Shown piece after piece: positions 35,916 through 46,637 of a stretch of DNA of 64,000 nucleotides. The stretch's first letter is position 1; each line of letters opens with the position of its first letter. The notes beneath the pieces are model-generated. The model made no database searches. It was not told the origin of the DNA and was given only the letters and a program-made list of their open reading frames with translations. The DNA is from JAXDMK01 sp963790325. GTDB lineage: Bacteria; Actinomycetota; Acidimicrobiia; Acidimicrobiales; AC-14. Both the position numbers and the translations under genes were made by a program. Where the stretch lies: positions 1,240,001-1,304,000 of the forward strand of contig CAWBNY010000003.1 in NCBI GenBank assembly GCA_963790325.1, given 5' to 3'.

Positions 35916-37220
35916 ATGACCGCCTTCGACGCGCCCATATTCGACGCGCCCACGTTCGACCAGCTGGGCGTGTCGCCCCGCCTGGTCACCGCCCTGCAGA
36001 CGGCCGGCATCACCACTCCCCTCCCCATCCAGGCCCTCACCATCGCCGACGGGCTCGCCGGCCACGACGTGTGCGGCAAGGCCAAGACCGGCTCCGGCAA
36101 GACGCTCGCCTTCGGCCTGCCCCTCCTCATGAAGGCACCCAAGGCCAAGCCGGGCCGGCCCACCGGGCTCATCCTGGTTCCCACCCGCGAGCTGGCCGTC
36201 CAGGTGCGCGACGTTCTCGTCCCCCTGGGCCAGGCTGCCGACCGCTCGGTCACGGCCGTGTTCGGCGGCACCGCGATGGACCGCCAGATCAAGGCCGTCC
36301 GCAAGGGCCACGACGTGGTCGTCGCCACTCCCGGCCGCCTCATCGACCTGTGCCAGCGGGGCGACGTGTCGGTGGCCGACGTGAAGGTGCTCGTCCTCGA
36401 CGAGGCCGACCGCATGGCCGACATGGGCTTCATGCCCCAGGTCGTGTGGCTCCTCGACCGCATCGCCGGCGAGCACCAGACGATGCTCTTCTCCGCCACC
36501 CTCGATTCCGAGATCGACCGCCTGGTGCGCAACTACACCCGCGATCCCGTGCGTCACGAGGTCGAGTCGGTGCAGCCGACGGTGGAGCAGATGGAGCACC
36601 GCTTCCTCAAGGTCCACGAGCTCGACAAGGTGAAGGTGGCGGCGGCCATCGCCAACGGCACCGGCCGCATGCTGATCTTCTGCCGCACCAAGCGGGGCGC
36701 CGACCGCCTCGAGTTGCAGCTGCGGCGGGAAGGCGTGAAGGCAGGCGTGCTCCACGGCGACCTGGCCCAGAACGCCCGTCTGCGGGCGCTCAAGTCGTTC
36801 CGGGACGACGACATGGGCGTCCTGGTCGCCACCGACGTGGCGGCTCGGGGCCTCGATGTCGACGGCATCGACGTGGTCCTCCACTACGACCCGCCCGAGG
36901 ACCACACCGCCTACCTGCACCGATCGGGTCGCACCGCCCGCGCCGGCGCCGACGGGGTGGCCGTCAGCCTCCTCCTCTGGGACCAGCAGCTGGAGAGCGA
37001 GCGCCTCCGCAAGCGGCTGGGCATCCGCCAGCCGGTGGTCGAGCTGTTCTCCAACGACGCCCGCCTGACCGACCTCCTCTCGGCCGAGTGGGCCCCGATC
37101 CCCGACGAGGCCACCGGCACCGAGGATGGCAACGGGTCGGCCACCGGCACGACGACGGCCACCAAGGCCCGTCCCCGCCCGATGCGCTCGACGATGGGTG
37201 CCCGCCGCCGCCGACGCTAG
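35916..37220 (+). CDS. DEAD-box RNA helicase
   Basis: The 434-residue protein has all core motifs in order: Q motif region, AKTGSGKT (I), PTRELA (Ia), DEAD (II), SAT (III), and HRSGRTAR (VI). It ends in a short Thr- and Arg-rich tail rather than a dedicated RNA-binding domain. Such helicases remodel structured RNA in ribosome assembly or decay. The ATG begins MTAFDAPIFDAPTFDQLG. It is divergent from the caspase-like gene; a TACACT hexamer near 35775 could be its minus 10. Confidence 0.92.
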   Translation: MTAFDAPIFDAPTFDQLGVSPRLVTALQTAGITTPLPIQALTIADGLAGHDVCGKAKTGSGKTLAFGLPLLMKAPKAKPGRPTGLILVPTRELAVQVRDVLVPLGQAADRSVTAVFGGTAMDRQIKAVRKGHDVVVATPGRLIDLCQRGDVSVADVKVLVLDEADRMADMGFMPQVVWLLDRIAGEHQTMLFSATLDSEIDRLVRNYTRDPVRHEVESVQPTVEQMEHRFLKVHELDKVKVAAAIANGTGRMLIFCRTKRGADRLELQLRREGVKAGVLHGDLAQNARLRALKSFRDDDMGVLVATDVAARGLDVDGIDVVLHYDPPEDHTAYLHRSGRTARAGADGVAVSLLLWDQQLESERLRKRLGIRQPVVELFSNDARLTDLLSAEWAPIPDEATGTEDGNGSATGTTTATKARPRPMRSTMGARRRRR

Positions 37221-37282
37221 AGCCACAGGGTCGCCCAGCCGGTACCGGGACAGCCCGGCCGGGAGACGTGGCGGGCGCTCCG

Positions 37283-37300
37283 GACCGGCGCGGCCCGGTC
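37283..37300. terminator. Short hairpin between convergent helicase and typA genes
   Basis: GACCGG, six-base loop, CCGGTC. It lies in the 108-bp convergent gap and may stop transcription from both sides. No T-run, so low certainty. Confidence 0.35.
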
Positions 37301-37328
37301 TGATCCCGGATGTCCGGGGTCTGACGGA

Positions 37329-39155
<1,827 letters not shown>

Positions 39156-39245
39156 CGGGGAGGCCTTTCTGGATGGGGTGGTGCCGCCTGCGCTGAGAAC
39201 GGGGCGCGGACCGCCACCCATTCTACGACATCGCCCGTCCCCGTT

Positions 39246-39299
39246 TCGAACAGTCCGCGCGGTTGCCCCCTGGGCGGTGCAATTGCGCGGATCAATCGG
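39246..39299. repeat. Hairpin-forming direct repeat, copy 1
   Basis: A 54-base unit repeated 73 bases away at about 80 % identity by eye (44 of 54 matches). Its ends form TCCGCGC(G)...(T)GCGCGGA, with the closing pair a G-T wobble. Confidence 0.75.
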
Positions 39300-39318
39300 G
39301 CATGGGCCGGGCCGCTCC

Positions 39319-39372
39319 TCGATCAGTCCGCGCCGTTGCCCCCTCAGACGTGTGATGGCGCGGATCAGTCGG
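39319..39372. repeat. Hairpin-forming direct repeat, copy 2
   Basis: Second copy of the 54-base unit. Here the stem is extended by a Watson-Crick pair (TCCGCGCC...GGCGCGGA), a compensatory difference from copy 1. The end overlaps the stop codon of the MBL gene. Confidence 0.75.
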
Positions 39373-40447
39373 CTAGGCGGACCGTGATCCCCTCGGCGCC
39401 CTCGGCGGGGGCCTCGACGGTGTAACCGGAGGTGTCCGGCGGGTAGCTGGCGGTGAACGCCTCGAAGCGCGGGCTGCGGTAGTTCCACACCAGGTGGGGG
39501 GTGGGGCCGCCGACCGCACCCACCACGATGCGGGCCAGCGCCTCGTCGTCGGGATGGTGGAAGCGGCGGCCGTTGGTGGAGATCAGCCACGTCGGGCAGT
39601 CGAGGGCGGCGACCAGGGCCCGGCTGACGTTGCCCTTGCTCCCGTGGTGGGGCAGCTTGCAGGCGTCGACGCGGACCCGGCCGTCGGGCCCGGCCAGGTG
39701 GGCCAGCCCGGCCAGGAGGACGTCGGGGTGGGCGTCGGCGCCGAGCAGGACCCGCCGGCCCTGGTGCTCGAACACGAAGGCGATGCTCGACCCGTTGGCC
39801 TCGGCGGAGTCCGTCCGGGAGGGGAGCAGGGCCAGGTCGGGGAGCGAGTCGACGCCGAGCAGGCCGGGAGCCGACACCGTCGCCGCCTCCTCCTCGGTGG
39901 GGTCGACCCGGGGCCGCAGCCCGGCCGCCTCCACCACCTCCGTCCACACCGGCAGGAGGGCGGCCAGCTTCTCGGGCGTCGGCGACAGGACGGTGGCCGT
40001 CGCCCCCCCCGGCAGCGGCATCACCGGCGGCGCCCCCCGCACGACCACGGGGCCGCCCACGCCGTCCTGCACCGGATCGGGCCAGTCCGAGTTCCACGGC
40101 AGGCCGAGCTTGACGATCCGGGTGGTGAGCTTCTCGCCGTGGATCGGCCCGAGCATGCCCGAGAAGCGGTCGAGGTGGACGTAGCCGTTGAACCACACCT
40201 CCTTGAACCGGCTGGCCAGCGCCCCCGAGGCCAGCAGCCGGACCGCCCCCGCCACGTGGTCGTTGTCGACGTGGGTCACGACCAGCAGATCGACCGGCCC
40301 GTCGAAGGAGCGCAGGCGGGCGGCCACGGCCTTGAAGCTGTGGGCCTGGCCCCCGTCGACCAGGATCCGATGGACGTCGGAGTCGGTCCCGTAGGTGAGC
40401 AGGACGGCGTCGCCGTATCCCGCCGGCAGCAGCTCGACGGTCAGCAT
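39365..40447 (-). CDS. Metallo-beta-lactamase-fold hydrolase, third gene of patatin-CHAT-MBL operon
   Basis: The 360-residue protein has the ComEC-like MBL layout: MLTVELLPAGYGDAVLL first strands, metal motif THVDNDH (His59, Asp61, Asp63, His64) and later KLPHHGSKGN and TNGRRFHHPDDEA. No signal peptide is present, so it is probably cytoplasmic. It begins 19 bases after the CHAT gene. It is distantly like the MBL gene at 28850-30178. Substrate unknown; nucleotides or nucleic acids are typical of MBL relatives, but nothing here proves this. Confidence 0.8.
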   Translation of the reverse strand: MLTVELLPAGYGDAVLLTYGTDSDVHRILVDGGQAHSFKAVAARLRSFDGPVDLLVVTHVDNDHVAGAVRLLASGALASRFKEVWFNGYVHLDRFSGMLGPIHGEKLTTRIVKLGLPWNSDWPDPVQDGVGGPVVVRGAPPVMPLPGGATATVLSPTPEKLAALLPVWTEVVEAAGLRPRVDPTEEEAATVSAPGLLGVDSLPDLALLPSRTDSAEANGSSIAFVFEHQGRRVLLGADAHPDVLLAGLAHLAGPDGRVRVDACKLPHHGSKGNVSRALVAALDCPTWLISTNGRRFHHPDDEALARIVVGAVGGPTPHLVWNYRSPRFEAFTASYPPDTSGYTVEAPAEGAEGITVRLAD

Positions 40448-40466
40448 CGGGTCACGAGTCGTCGGG

Positions 40467-43187
40467 TCACGGCCCGGTCAGGGCGACGTCGGCGTCGCCC
40501 GAGGCGGTGAGGGCGAGCGCCAGGACATCGCCCTCGGCCACCGTCTGGCGGCGGATGGCGGTGAGCACCTCACCGAAGCGGTGGATCCCGGGGGCGGCCA
40601 GGTAGGCGGGAAGGACGGTGAAGAACCGGACCACGAAGTCGGCCACGCCCTTGCCCGGCACCGGGGAGATGGCCGACACCACCAGCTCGGCGCCGGCTCC
40701 GAAGAGCAGGCCCACGTAGTCGGCGAACCCGGTCTCGACCGCCTCGGTGTCACAGCCGATGGCCAGGACCACCGGTCCGGGCTCGACCTTGGCCGGGTTG
40801 ATGTATGGCGCGTCGATGCGGTCGACGGCGAGCAGCTCGGTGCCGAGCTCGAGCCGGGGGTCGTCGCCCGGGAGGGTGTGGGTGATGAGGACGAGGAGGC
40901 GGGCGGGCAGGGCCGCCACCGGCTTGAGCGCGGTCCACGTGGCGACCGGGTGGAACCCGCCGGGGGCGATCGCCGACTCGACCGCGGCCAGGATGCGGGC
41001 GGTGGAGGTGGGGTCGACCTCGTCCGCCTTCACCGAGACCCCCGCCGCGCCCACGGTGAGGACGGGGATGGCCCGCTGGGCCCCGGCGGTGGTGGCCGTG
41101 CGGTCACCGGTGTGGGCCCGCCGCTCGACCACCTTGCTGGTGGCCCAGAAGCCGAACGGGCACACGCAGTCGGACCGGGACCGGTCGGGGCAGCCGGCGG
41201 CGCACTCCTTGGCCCCGGCGAGGGCCGGCGGGCACACCGGGACGTTCTCGTCGTCGGGCATGGGATGGGTGTAGGCGAGCTCGACGGGCACGTCGGCACC
41301 GCCGAAGGACGACACGTGGATCCACTCGGCGTCGTCGTAGGCGGACGCCCCCAGCTGGCGGTAGAGGGGGCTGCCGGCCAGGGCCAACCGGGCCAGGTGC
41401 AGGGCCGCGTCCCCCAACGACGCTGGCGGCGGGGCCCGGAAGGCGGCGTACAGGGTCGCCCGCAGCTTCGCCGTCGCCTTGGCCAGCCCTTCCGGGCTGA
41501 TGGCGCGGGTTTGGGCCAGGTCGAACAGCAGAGGCTCGCCCTCCAGGCCGGGGACGATGGTGAACGACGCTCCCGCAGGAGTCATGGCGTGGACGGCAGC
41601 CGGGGGCGTGGAGGCGTCGAGGGTCAACCGGAGCCCGTCGCCCGGCGCCGGCGCGGGGGCACCGGCGGCCAGGACCGGCCCCGAGATCTCCCAGCTCTGC
41701 ACCGTCCGTCCCTCGAACTTCACCACGATGCGGATCGAGAACCGCTCCCCCCGGGTCGGGACCTCGACGGGGACCGCCCTGGTCCATTTCGAGTCGCCCA
41801 CCGCCGGGAGGCGCAGCCTGCGCTTGACACCGACCTCGCCCGTGATGACGTCGACCTCGAGCCGGGCGGCTCGGCCCGGGGTGGGACTGACGAAGGGGGC
41901 ATCGGCCGCCAGCGCGTCGGCCGCCACCTCGGCCGCGATCCGGACCCGTACGTGATAGGTGGCGCCGGGGAGGAACCGGTCGACGACGGCCGCCTTGGTG
42001 GCGCGGTCGAACACCCGGGCCTGGAGGCGGCGGGGATCGGGCGGGGGGGCCTCCGCCGGCGGACCTTCACCACCCCGCCCCCCACCCCGGTCGGGCTCGC
42101 CTGCCGGTGAGGTCGGTGGGGGCGCCCCGGGCGGCTCCGCCCCAGCCATGTGGACCATCTCCCAAACGATCGTGGTCTCGGCCCGGGCCGCGTCGATCGC
42201 CCGCACCCGCCCGGCCAGCTCCGTGCCGCCCCGCCGCTCCATGTCGAACGCGCCGTCGGCGACCAGCCGCCGGAGATCGGCGACGGTCGTCGCCACGGGC
42301 GCGCCGTCGACGACCGTCTCCGGTGGGATCCGGGCCAGGTCGTCGGCCAGGCGCAGCGCCCACACCCGCACCGACGTCAGCGGCAGGAGCATGCCGTCCG
42401 CCAACACCCACGACTCCGGGACGGCCAGGGCGGCGGCCACGTCGAGGGGCTGGTCGTGGGCCAGCTCCGCGATCAGCCGGGGGAACCAGGTGAGGTCGGC
42501 CGACTCGGTGAGGACGATCGCCGCCGGCCCGGCGCCCTCCAAGCCCGCTATCGCCTCCACCCCGCCGCCGGGGACCACGATGCAGGCGGCCCGCACCCCG
42601 TCGGGCACCGTCCCGTCCGGCCCCGCCAGCACCAGCACCTCCACCTCGGCCTCGGCGCCGGCCGTGACCACCTCGACCGAGAAGAGCCCGGTGAGGTCGC
42701 CGGTGAGCTGTGCCACCTGGCCGGCTGCGCCGGGCCCGTCCACCAACCCCACCCGCATCGGCCACCGCCACCAGACCCGGCGGGCCGGCCACCGCACGTG
42801 GGGCACCAGGCGGATGCCCGCCACCGAGCCCTTCCGGCGGAGGGCGGCCAGGTCGTCGAGGGTGCCGGCCTCCAGCCGCAACACCGGCTGGGCCCAGCCG
42901 GGGACCGGGTTTCGGACGAACCCGCCCAGGTCGTCACCCAACCGGGCTGCGACCGCGGCCGCGGCCTCGGGCGCCGGCTCCCTCCACCGGGCGACGGGCT
43001 GCACCGCGTCGGCGACGAAGCGATCGAGGCCGTCGCCGGTGATGGGGCCCGGCATCCAGCGCGACGACAGGCCGATCTCCCACCCCACCCGGTCCCGGAG
43101 CTCAGTCTCGGTGAGGTCCCCCACCTGGTCGCCGTCGGCGGCCAGCACTCCGGCCACCACCCAGGCGACGTCGTCGATTCCGGTCAC
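40467..43187 (-). CDS. Large CHAT/caspase-like protease-domain protein
   Basis: The 906-residue protein opens with a helical domain (about 1-90), then an alpha/beta region (about 140-330) containing IAELAHDQPLDVAAAL, a Pro/Gly-rich hinge (about 385-420), a beta-rich segment (about 420-560), and a C-terminal alpha/beta domain with LVLITHTLPGDDP (His770) and VVLAIGCDTEAVE (Cys812). That His/Cys spacing and the strand-helix context are those of CHAT/caspase-like peptidases. A Cys-rich insertion (CPPAL...CAAGCPDRSRSDCVCPFG) just before it could bind zinc. The GTG at 43187 overlaps the patatin stop as GTGA. The N-terminal helical domain may be a protein-interaction module. Protease activity is inferred from two residues and should be treated as likely, not certain. 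Confidence 0.72.
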   Translation of the reverse strand: MTGIDDVAWVVAGVLAADGDQVGDLTETELRDRVGWEIGLSSRWMPGPITGDGLDRFVADAVQPVARWREPAPEAAAAVAARLGDDLGGFVRNPVPGWAQPVLRLEAGTLDDLAALRRKGSVAGIRLVPHVRWPARRVWWRWPMRVGLVDGPGAAGQVAQLTGDLTGLFSVEVVTAGAEAEVEVLVLAGPDGTVPDGVRAACIVVPGGGVEAIAGLEGAGPAAIVLTESADLTWFPRLIAELAHDQPLDVAAALAVPESWVLADGMLLPLTSVRVWALRLADDLARIPPETVVDGAPVATTVADLRRLVADGAFDMERRGGTELAGRVRAIDAARAETTIVWEMVHMAGAEPPGAPPPTSPAGEPDRGGGRGGEGPPAEAPPPDPRRLQARVFDRATKAAVVDRFLPGATYHVRVRIAAEVAADALAADAPFVSPTPGRAARLEVDVITGEVGVKRRLRLPAVGDSKWTRAVPVEVPTRGERFSIRIVVKFEGRTVQSWEISGPVLAAGAPAPAPGDGLRLTLDASTPPAAVHAMTPAGASFTIVPGLEGEPLLFDLAQTRAISPEGLAKATAKLRATLYAAFRAPPPASLGDAALHLARLALAGSPLYRQLGASAYDDAEWIHVSSFGGADVPVELAYTHPMPDDENVPVCPPALAGAKECAAGCPDRSRSDCVCPFGFWATSKVVERRAHTGDRTATTAGAQRAIPVLTVGAAGVSVKADEVDPTSTARILAAVESAIAPGGFHPVATWTALKPVAALPARLLVLITHTLPGDDPRLELGTELLAVDRIDAPYINPAKVEPGPVVLAIGCDTEAVETGFADYVGLLFGAGAELVVSAISPVPGKGVADFVVRFFTVLPAYLAAPGIHRFGEVLTAIRRQTVAEGDVLALALTASGDADVALTGP

Positions 43188-44506
43188 ACCACCAGTCTCT
43201 CGAAGTCGGCCACGCTCGGGATGGCGACCAGGGGGTAGTCCCGGAGCACGTGCATGTTCACCATGGTGAGCACGTAGGCGTGGCGGAGGAGTCGCGCGGC
43301 CCGGTCGGCCGGGATCTTGGAGAGGGCCGTCTTCACCGACCGGCTGGCCTGGGCCTCGGCGGCCCAGGCGGCCTCGCCTTCGGTGAGCAGCCCGAGCGCC
43401 GCCTGGGCCCGCCTGGCGATGGCGTCGTTGCCCCGGGCGAAGGCCTTGGGCAGCTCGAACGGCGAGCTGTCGATCTGCACCAGCCCACCCGCCAGACGGT
43501 CGGCCCCGGCCTCGGTGGCTCTGAAGCGGGCGTTGAGCAGGCGCCGGCGGACCGCCGTGGTCTGGTCGTAGAGGACGTCCTTGACCGCCAGCAGGGAGGT
43601 GATCTCCCCCAGCAGCGGCGTCGTCACCGACTTCCGGCGGTTCACCCCGTCGCCGATGCCGGCCGAGCCGTTCACGACCACCACCTCGTCGACCGGGTGG
43701 GGCGGTGGCTCGGGGGCCGCACCCGCCCTGGCCCGGGACGGCAGGTTGAGAACCCACTCGGTGGCCATGTTGTCGTAGACGCCGCCGTCGGTGAGGAGGA
43801 GGCGGGTGAGGGGGTTCTCGCCCGCCCCGGCCAAGGAGAACCGGTGGCGCTCGATGGGCAGCACGACCGGGGCGAACGCCCCCGGCAGGCAGGCCGAGGC
43901 CTGGACGGCCCGGGAGAGGGACAGGTCGGCGGGCACGCCCCACCCCAGGGGGTAGGAGTACACGAACCGGCCGGAGAAGAAGACGTCCTTCGCCGACTGG
44001 AGGTCGCAGGCGTTGATGACGTGGTCGGTGTTGGGGTTGAGCTGGCTGAGGAGCGCCCCGTGGAACAGGGCCCGGTCGAGCGCCTTGGCCGCGACCCACC
44101 CCCGCTGGCGGGCGAGCCAGCCGACGGCGGCCAGGGCCACGACCCAGACCGCCAGGGCGGCCATCCCGCCCAGCGGGAAGCAGAGCACGGTGGCCAGCAG
44201 CAGGATCGCCACCAGCAGGGCCAGGTAGCCGTAGGTGAGGGGGGCGCGCCACAGGGTGCCCCTGGTGGACACCGCCGCCGCCAACGGGGCGACGTCGGTG
44301 CGGAAGTCACCCGACGCGGCCAGATAGAGGTCGGTCTTGAGCCCCACCCACCCGTTGGTGATCGACCCGCCCGACACCGACGAGACGCAGGAGATCTCGG
44401 GACCCTTGCCCGCGTCGACCAGGTAGATCAGGGCGCCCAGCCCGAACAGGCTGGCCCGATGCCCACCCCCCGACAGGGACACGCCGATGTGCCGCGTAGC
44501 CGTGAT
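43184..44506 (-). CDS. Patatin-like phospholipase with internal membrane segments
   Basis: The protein of about 440 residues has the patatin oxyanion loop SLSGGGHRASLFGLG, the nucleophile elbow VSSVSGGS and the catalytic Asp in LTDGGVYDN. Between elbow and Asp lie two hydrophobic helices (LALLVAILLLATVLCF and AALAVWVVALAAVGWLA), so the enzyme is probably held in the membrane it attacks. No ATG, GTG or TTG follows the strong GGGGGAGG site at the right distance. In-frame ATC (44506) or ACG (44503) do, and GTG at 44482 is the first ordinary start but lacks a site. The CHAT gene overlaps its stop codon. Confidence 0.82.
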   Translation of the reverse strand: MTATRHIGVSLSGGGHRASLFGLGALIYLVDAGKGPEISCVSSVSGGSITNGWVGLKTDLYLAASGDFRTDVAPLAAAVSTRGTLWRAPLTYGYLALLVAILLLATVLCFPLGGMAALAVWVVALAAVGWLARQRGWVAAKALDRALFHGALLSQLNPNTDHVINACDLQSAKDVFFSGRFVYSYPLGWGVPADLSLSRAVQASACLPGAFAPVVLPIERHRFSLAGAGENPLTRLLLTDGGVYDNMATEWVLNLPSRARAGAAPEPPPHPVDEVVVVNGSAGIGDGVNRRKSVTTPLLGEITSLLAVKDVLYDQTTAVRRRLLNARFRATEAGADRLAGGLVQIDSSPFELPKAFARGNDAIARRAQAALGLLTEGEAAWAAEAQASRSVKTALSKIPADRAARLLRHAYVLTMVNMHVLRDYPLVAIPSVADFERLVV

Positions 44507-44559
44507 CCCACCTCCCCCAGAAGCGTCCGCCGCACGATAGACGGCGGCGCCCGGCGGGC

Positions 44560-45576
44560 CTACACCAGCGAGCGGGCCTCGGCGTAGTGGCAGGCCACCG
44601 GGTGGCCGGCGGCGCCGTTGCGCACGACCAGCGCGGGCGGCTCGTCGACGCACTTGCGGCGCTCGTCGTCCGACAGCTCGCCCGCGAACTTGGGGCAGCG
44701 GGTCCGGAATCGGCACCCGCTGGGCGGGTTGACCGGGCTCGGCGGGTCGCCGGTGACGAGGATCCGCTGGCGGCTGCGCTCCTTGACCGGGTCGGGCACC
44801 GGCACCGAGGAGATGAGGGCCTGGGTGTAGGGATGGGCCGCCCGCTCGAACAGCTCGTCCCGGTCGGCCAGCTCCACGATGGTCCCCAGGTACATGACCG
44901 CCACCTGGTCGGCGATGTGGCGGACGACGCTGAGGTCGTGGGCGATGAACAGGTACGTCAGCCCCAGCCGCTCCTGGAGGTCCTCCAGCAGGTTGAGGAT
45001 CTGGGCCCGGATCGAGACGTCGAGGGCCGACACCGGCTCGTCGCAGACGACCAGCTTGGGCCCCAGGGCGAGGGCCCGGGCGATGCCGACCCGCTGGCGC
45101 TGGCCCCCGGAGAACTCGTGCGGGTAGCGGCCGGCGTGCTCGGGCGACAGCCCCACCAGGTCGAGGAGCTCGGCCACCCGGCCGTCCTCCGACAGCCCGT
45201 GGATCTTGAACGGCTCCGACAGGATCGTGCGCACCGTCATCCGGGGGTTCAGGCTGGCGTAGGGGTCCTGGAAGATCATCTGCATCTGCCGCCGGAGGAG
45301 GCGCAGCTCGGTGGCGCGGGCGGTGGTGACCTCCGTGCCCTCGAACCGCACCGAGCCCGACGTGGCCTCGATCAGGCGGAGGATGGACCGGGCGGTGGTG
45401 GACTTGCCGCAGCCGCTCTCCCCCACCAGGGCGAAGGTCCGCCCCGGCAGGATGGTGAACGACACCCCGTCGACCGCCCTCACCGCCCCCACAACGTGCT
45501 TGAACACGATCCCGGCCCGCACCGGGTAGTGCTTCACCAGGTCGACGACCTCCAGCAGGGGTGCCGGGGCCGTCAC
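44560..45576 (-). CDS. Oligopeptide ABC transporter ATP-binding protein (DppF/OppF type)
   Basis: The 338-residue ATPase has Walker A GESGCGKS, signature motif FSGGQRQR, Walker B VVCDEPVSALD, and the C-terminal oligopeptide/dipeptide domain with Cys-containing GCRFRTRCP. GTG at 45576 overlaps the upstream ATPase stop (GTGA). It is last of the five-gene transporter operon, 54 bases before patatin. Confidence 0.92.
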   Translation of the reverse strand: MTAPAPLLEVVDLVKHYPVRAGIVFKHVVGAVRAVDGVSFTILPGRTFALVGESGCGKSTTARSILRLIEATSGSVRFEGTEVTTARATELRLLRRQMQMIFQDPYASLNPRMTVRTILSEPFKIHGLSEDGRVAELLDLVGLSPEHAGRYPHEFSGGQRQRVGIARALALGPKLVVCDEPVSALDVSIRAQILNLLEDLQERLGLTYLFIAHDLSVVRHIADQVAVMYLGTIVELADRDELFERAAHPYTQALISSVPVPDPVKERSRQRILVTGDPPSPVNPPSGCRFRTRCPKFAGELSDDERRKCVDEPPALVVRNGAAGHPVACHYAEARSLV

Positions 45577-46637
45577 GGCGCCGCCACCGGCGAGGGCGCC
45601 CCGGCCACCTCGGCCGCGTGGTGGCAGGCGGTGAGATGGCCCGCCCCGGCCCCGGGCGCCGGCGCCAGCTCCGGCCGGTCGGTGCGGCAGATGTCGCTGG
45701 CGAACGGGCACCGGGGATGGAACGCGCACCCGGCCGGCACCTGGATCATGCTCGGCGGCTGGCCCGTGATCGGCTTCAGCCGCTCGGTCCGGCGCCGGTC
45801 GAGGCGGGCCAGGCTCGACAGCAGGCCCAGGGTGTAGGCGTGGCGGGGTCGGTAGTAGAGGTCGTCGGTGGTGGCCGTCTCCGCCACCCGGCCGGCGTAC
45901 ATGACCACCACCCGGTCGGCGTGGCCCGCCACCAGCCCCAGGTCGTGGGTGATGAGGACGACCGCGGTCCCCCGGGAGGCCTGGAGCCGCAGCAGCAGGT
46001 CCATGATCTGGGCCTGCACCGTCACGTCGAGGGCGGTCGTGGGCTCGTCGGCCAGCAACACCGCCGGGTCCAACGCCAGCGCCATGGCGATCATGGCCCG
46101 CTGCCGCATCCCCCCCGAGTACTGGTGGGGGTACTCCCGCGCCCGCTGAGCGGGGTTGGGGATGCCGACCTCGGCCAGCAGGTCGACCGCCCGGGCCCGG
46201 GCCGCGATCCGGCCCACCTTCTCGTGGACCTGGATGACCTCCGCGATCTGATGCCCCACCCGGAACACCGGGTTCAGCGAGGTCAGGGGATCCTGGAAGA
46301 TCATCGAGATCTCCTTGCCCCTGATGGCCCGCAGCTCCTTCTCGTCGGCCGCCAGCAGGTCGCGGCCCTGGAACAGGATCCGGCCCGACTCGAAGCGGCC
46401 GGGCGGCACCGGCACCAACCCCATAACGGCCAGGGCCGACACCGACTTCCCCGACCCCGACTCCCCCACGATGCCCAGCGTCTCGCCCCGCTCCACCGAC
46501 CAGCTCACCCCGTCGACCGCCTTCACCACGCCCGCGTCGGTGTGGAAGTGGACCCGCAGGTCCTCCACGCTCAGCAGCGGGCCCCTCGCCGGAGTCGCAG
46601 GCGCCACCGGGCCGGGAGCCTCCTCGACGGCCGTCAT
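45573..46637 (-). CDS. Oligopeptide ABC transporter ATP-binding protein (DppD/OppD type)
   Basis: The 354-residue ATPase has Walker A GESGSGKS, signature YSGGMRQR, Walker B LLADEPTTALD and the C-terminal GCAFHPRCP motif of the peptide transporter family. The ATG at 46637 overlaps the permease stop as ATGA. Confidence 0.92.
   Translation of the reverse strand: MTAVEEAPGPVAPATPARGPLLSVEDLRVHFHTDAGVVKAVDGVSWSVERGETLGIVGESGSGKSVSALAVMGLVPVPPGRFESGRILFQGRDLLAADEKELRAIRGKEISMIFQDPLTSLNPVFRVGHQIAEVIQVHEKVGRIAARARAVDLLAEVGIPNPAQRAREYPHQYSGGMRQRAMIAMALALDPAVLLADEPTTALDVTVQAQIMDLLLRLQASRGTAVVLITHDLGLVAGHADRVVVMYAGRVAETATTDDLYYRPRHAYTLGLLSSLARLDRRRTERLKPITGQPPSMIQVPAGCAFHPRCPFASDICRTDRPELAPAPGAGAGHLTACHHAAEVAGAPSPVAAP

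Noticed and set aside
34881..37220. Caspase-gasdermin type death module
   Set aside because: The caspase-like protein is exported and its neighbours are FtsH-like and DEAD-box genes; no gasdermin-like small protein is present.
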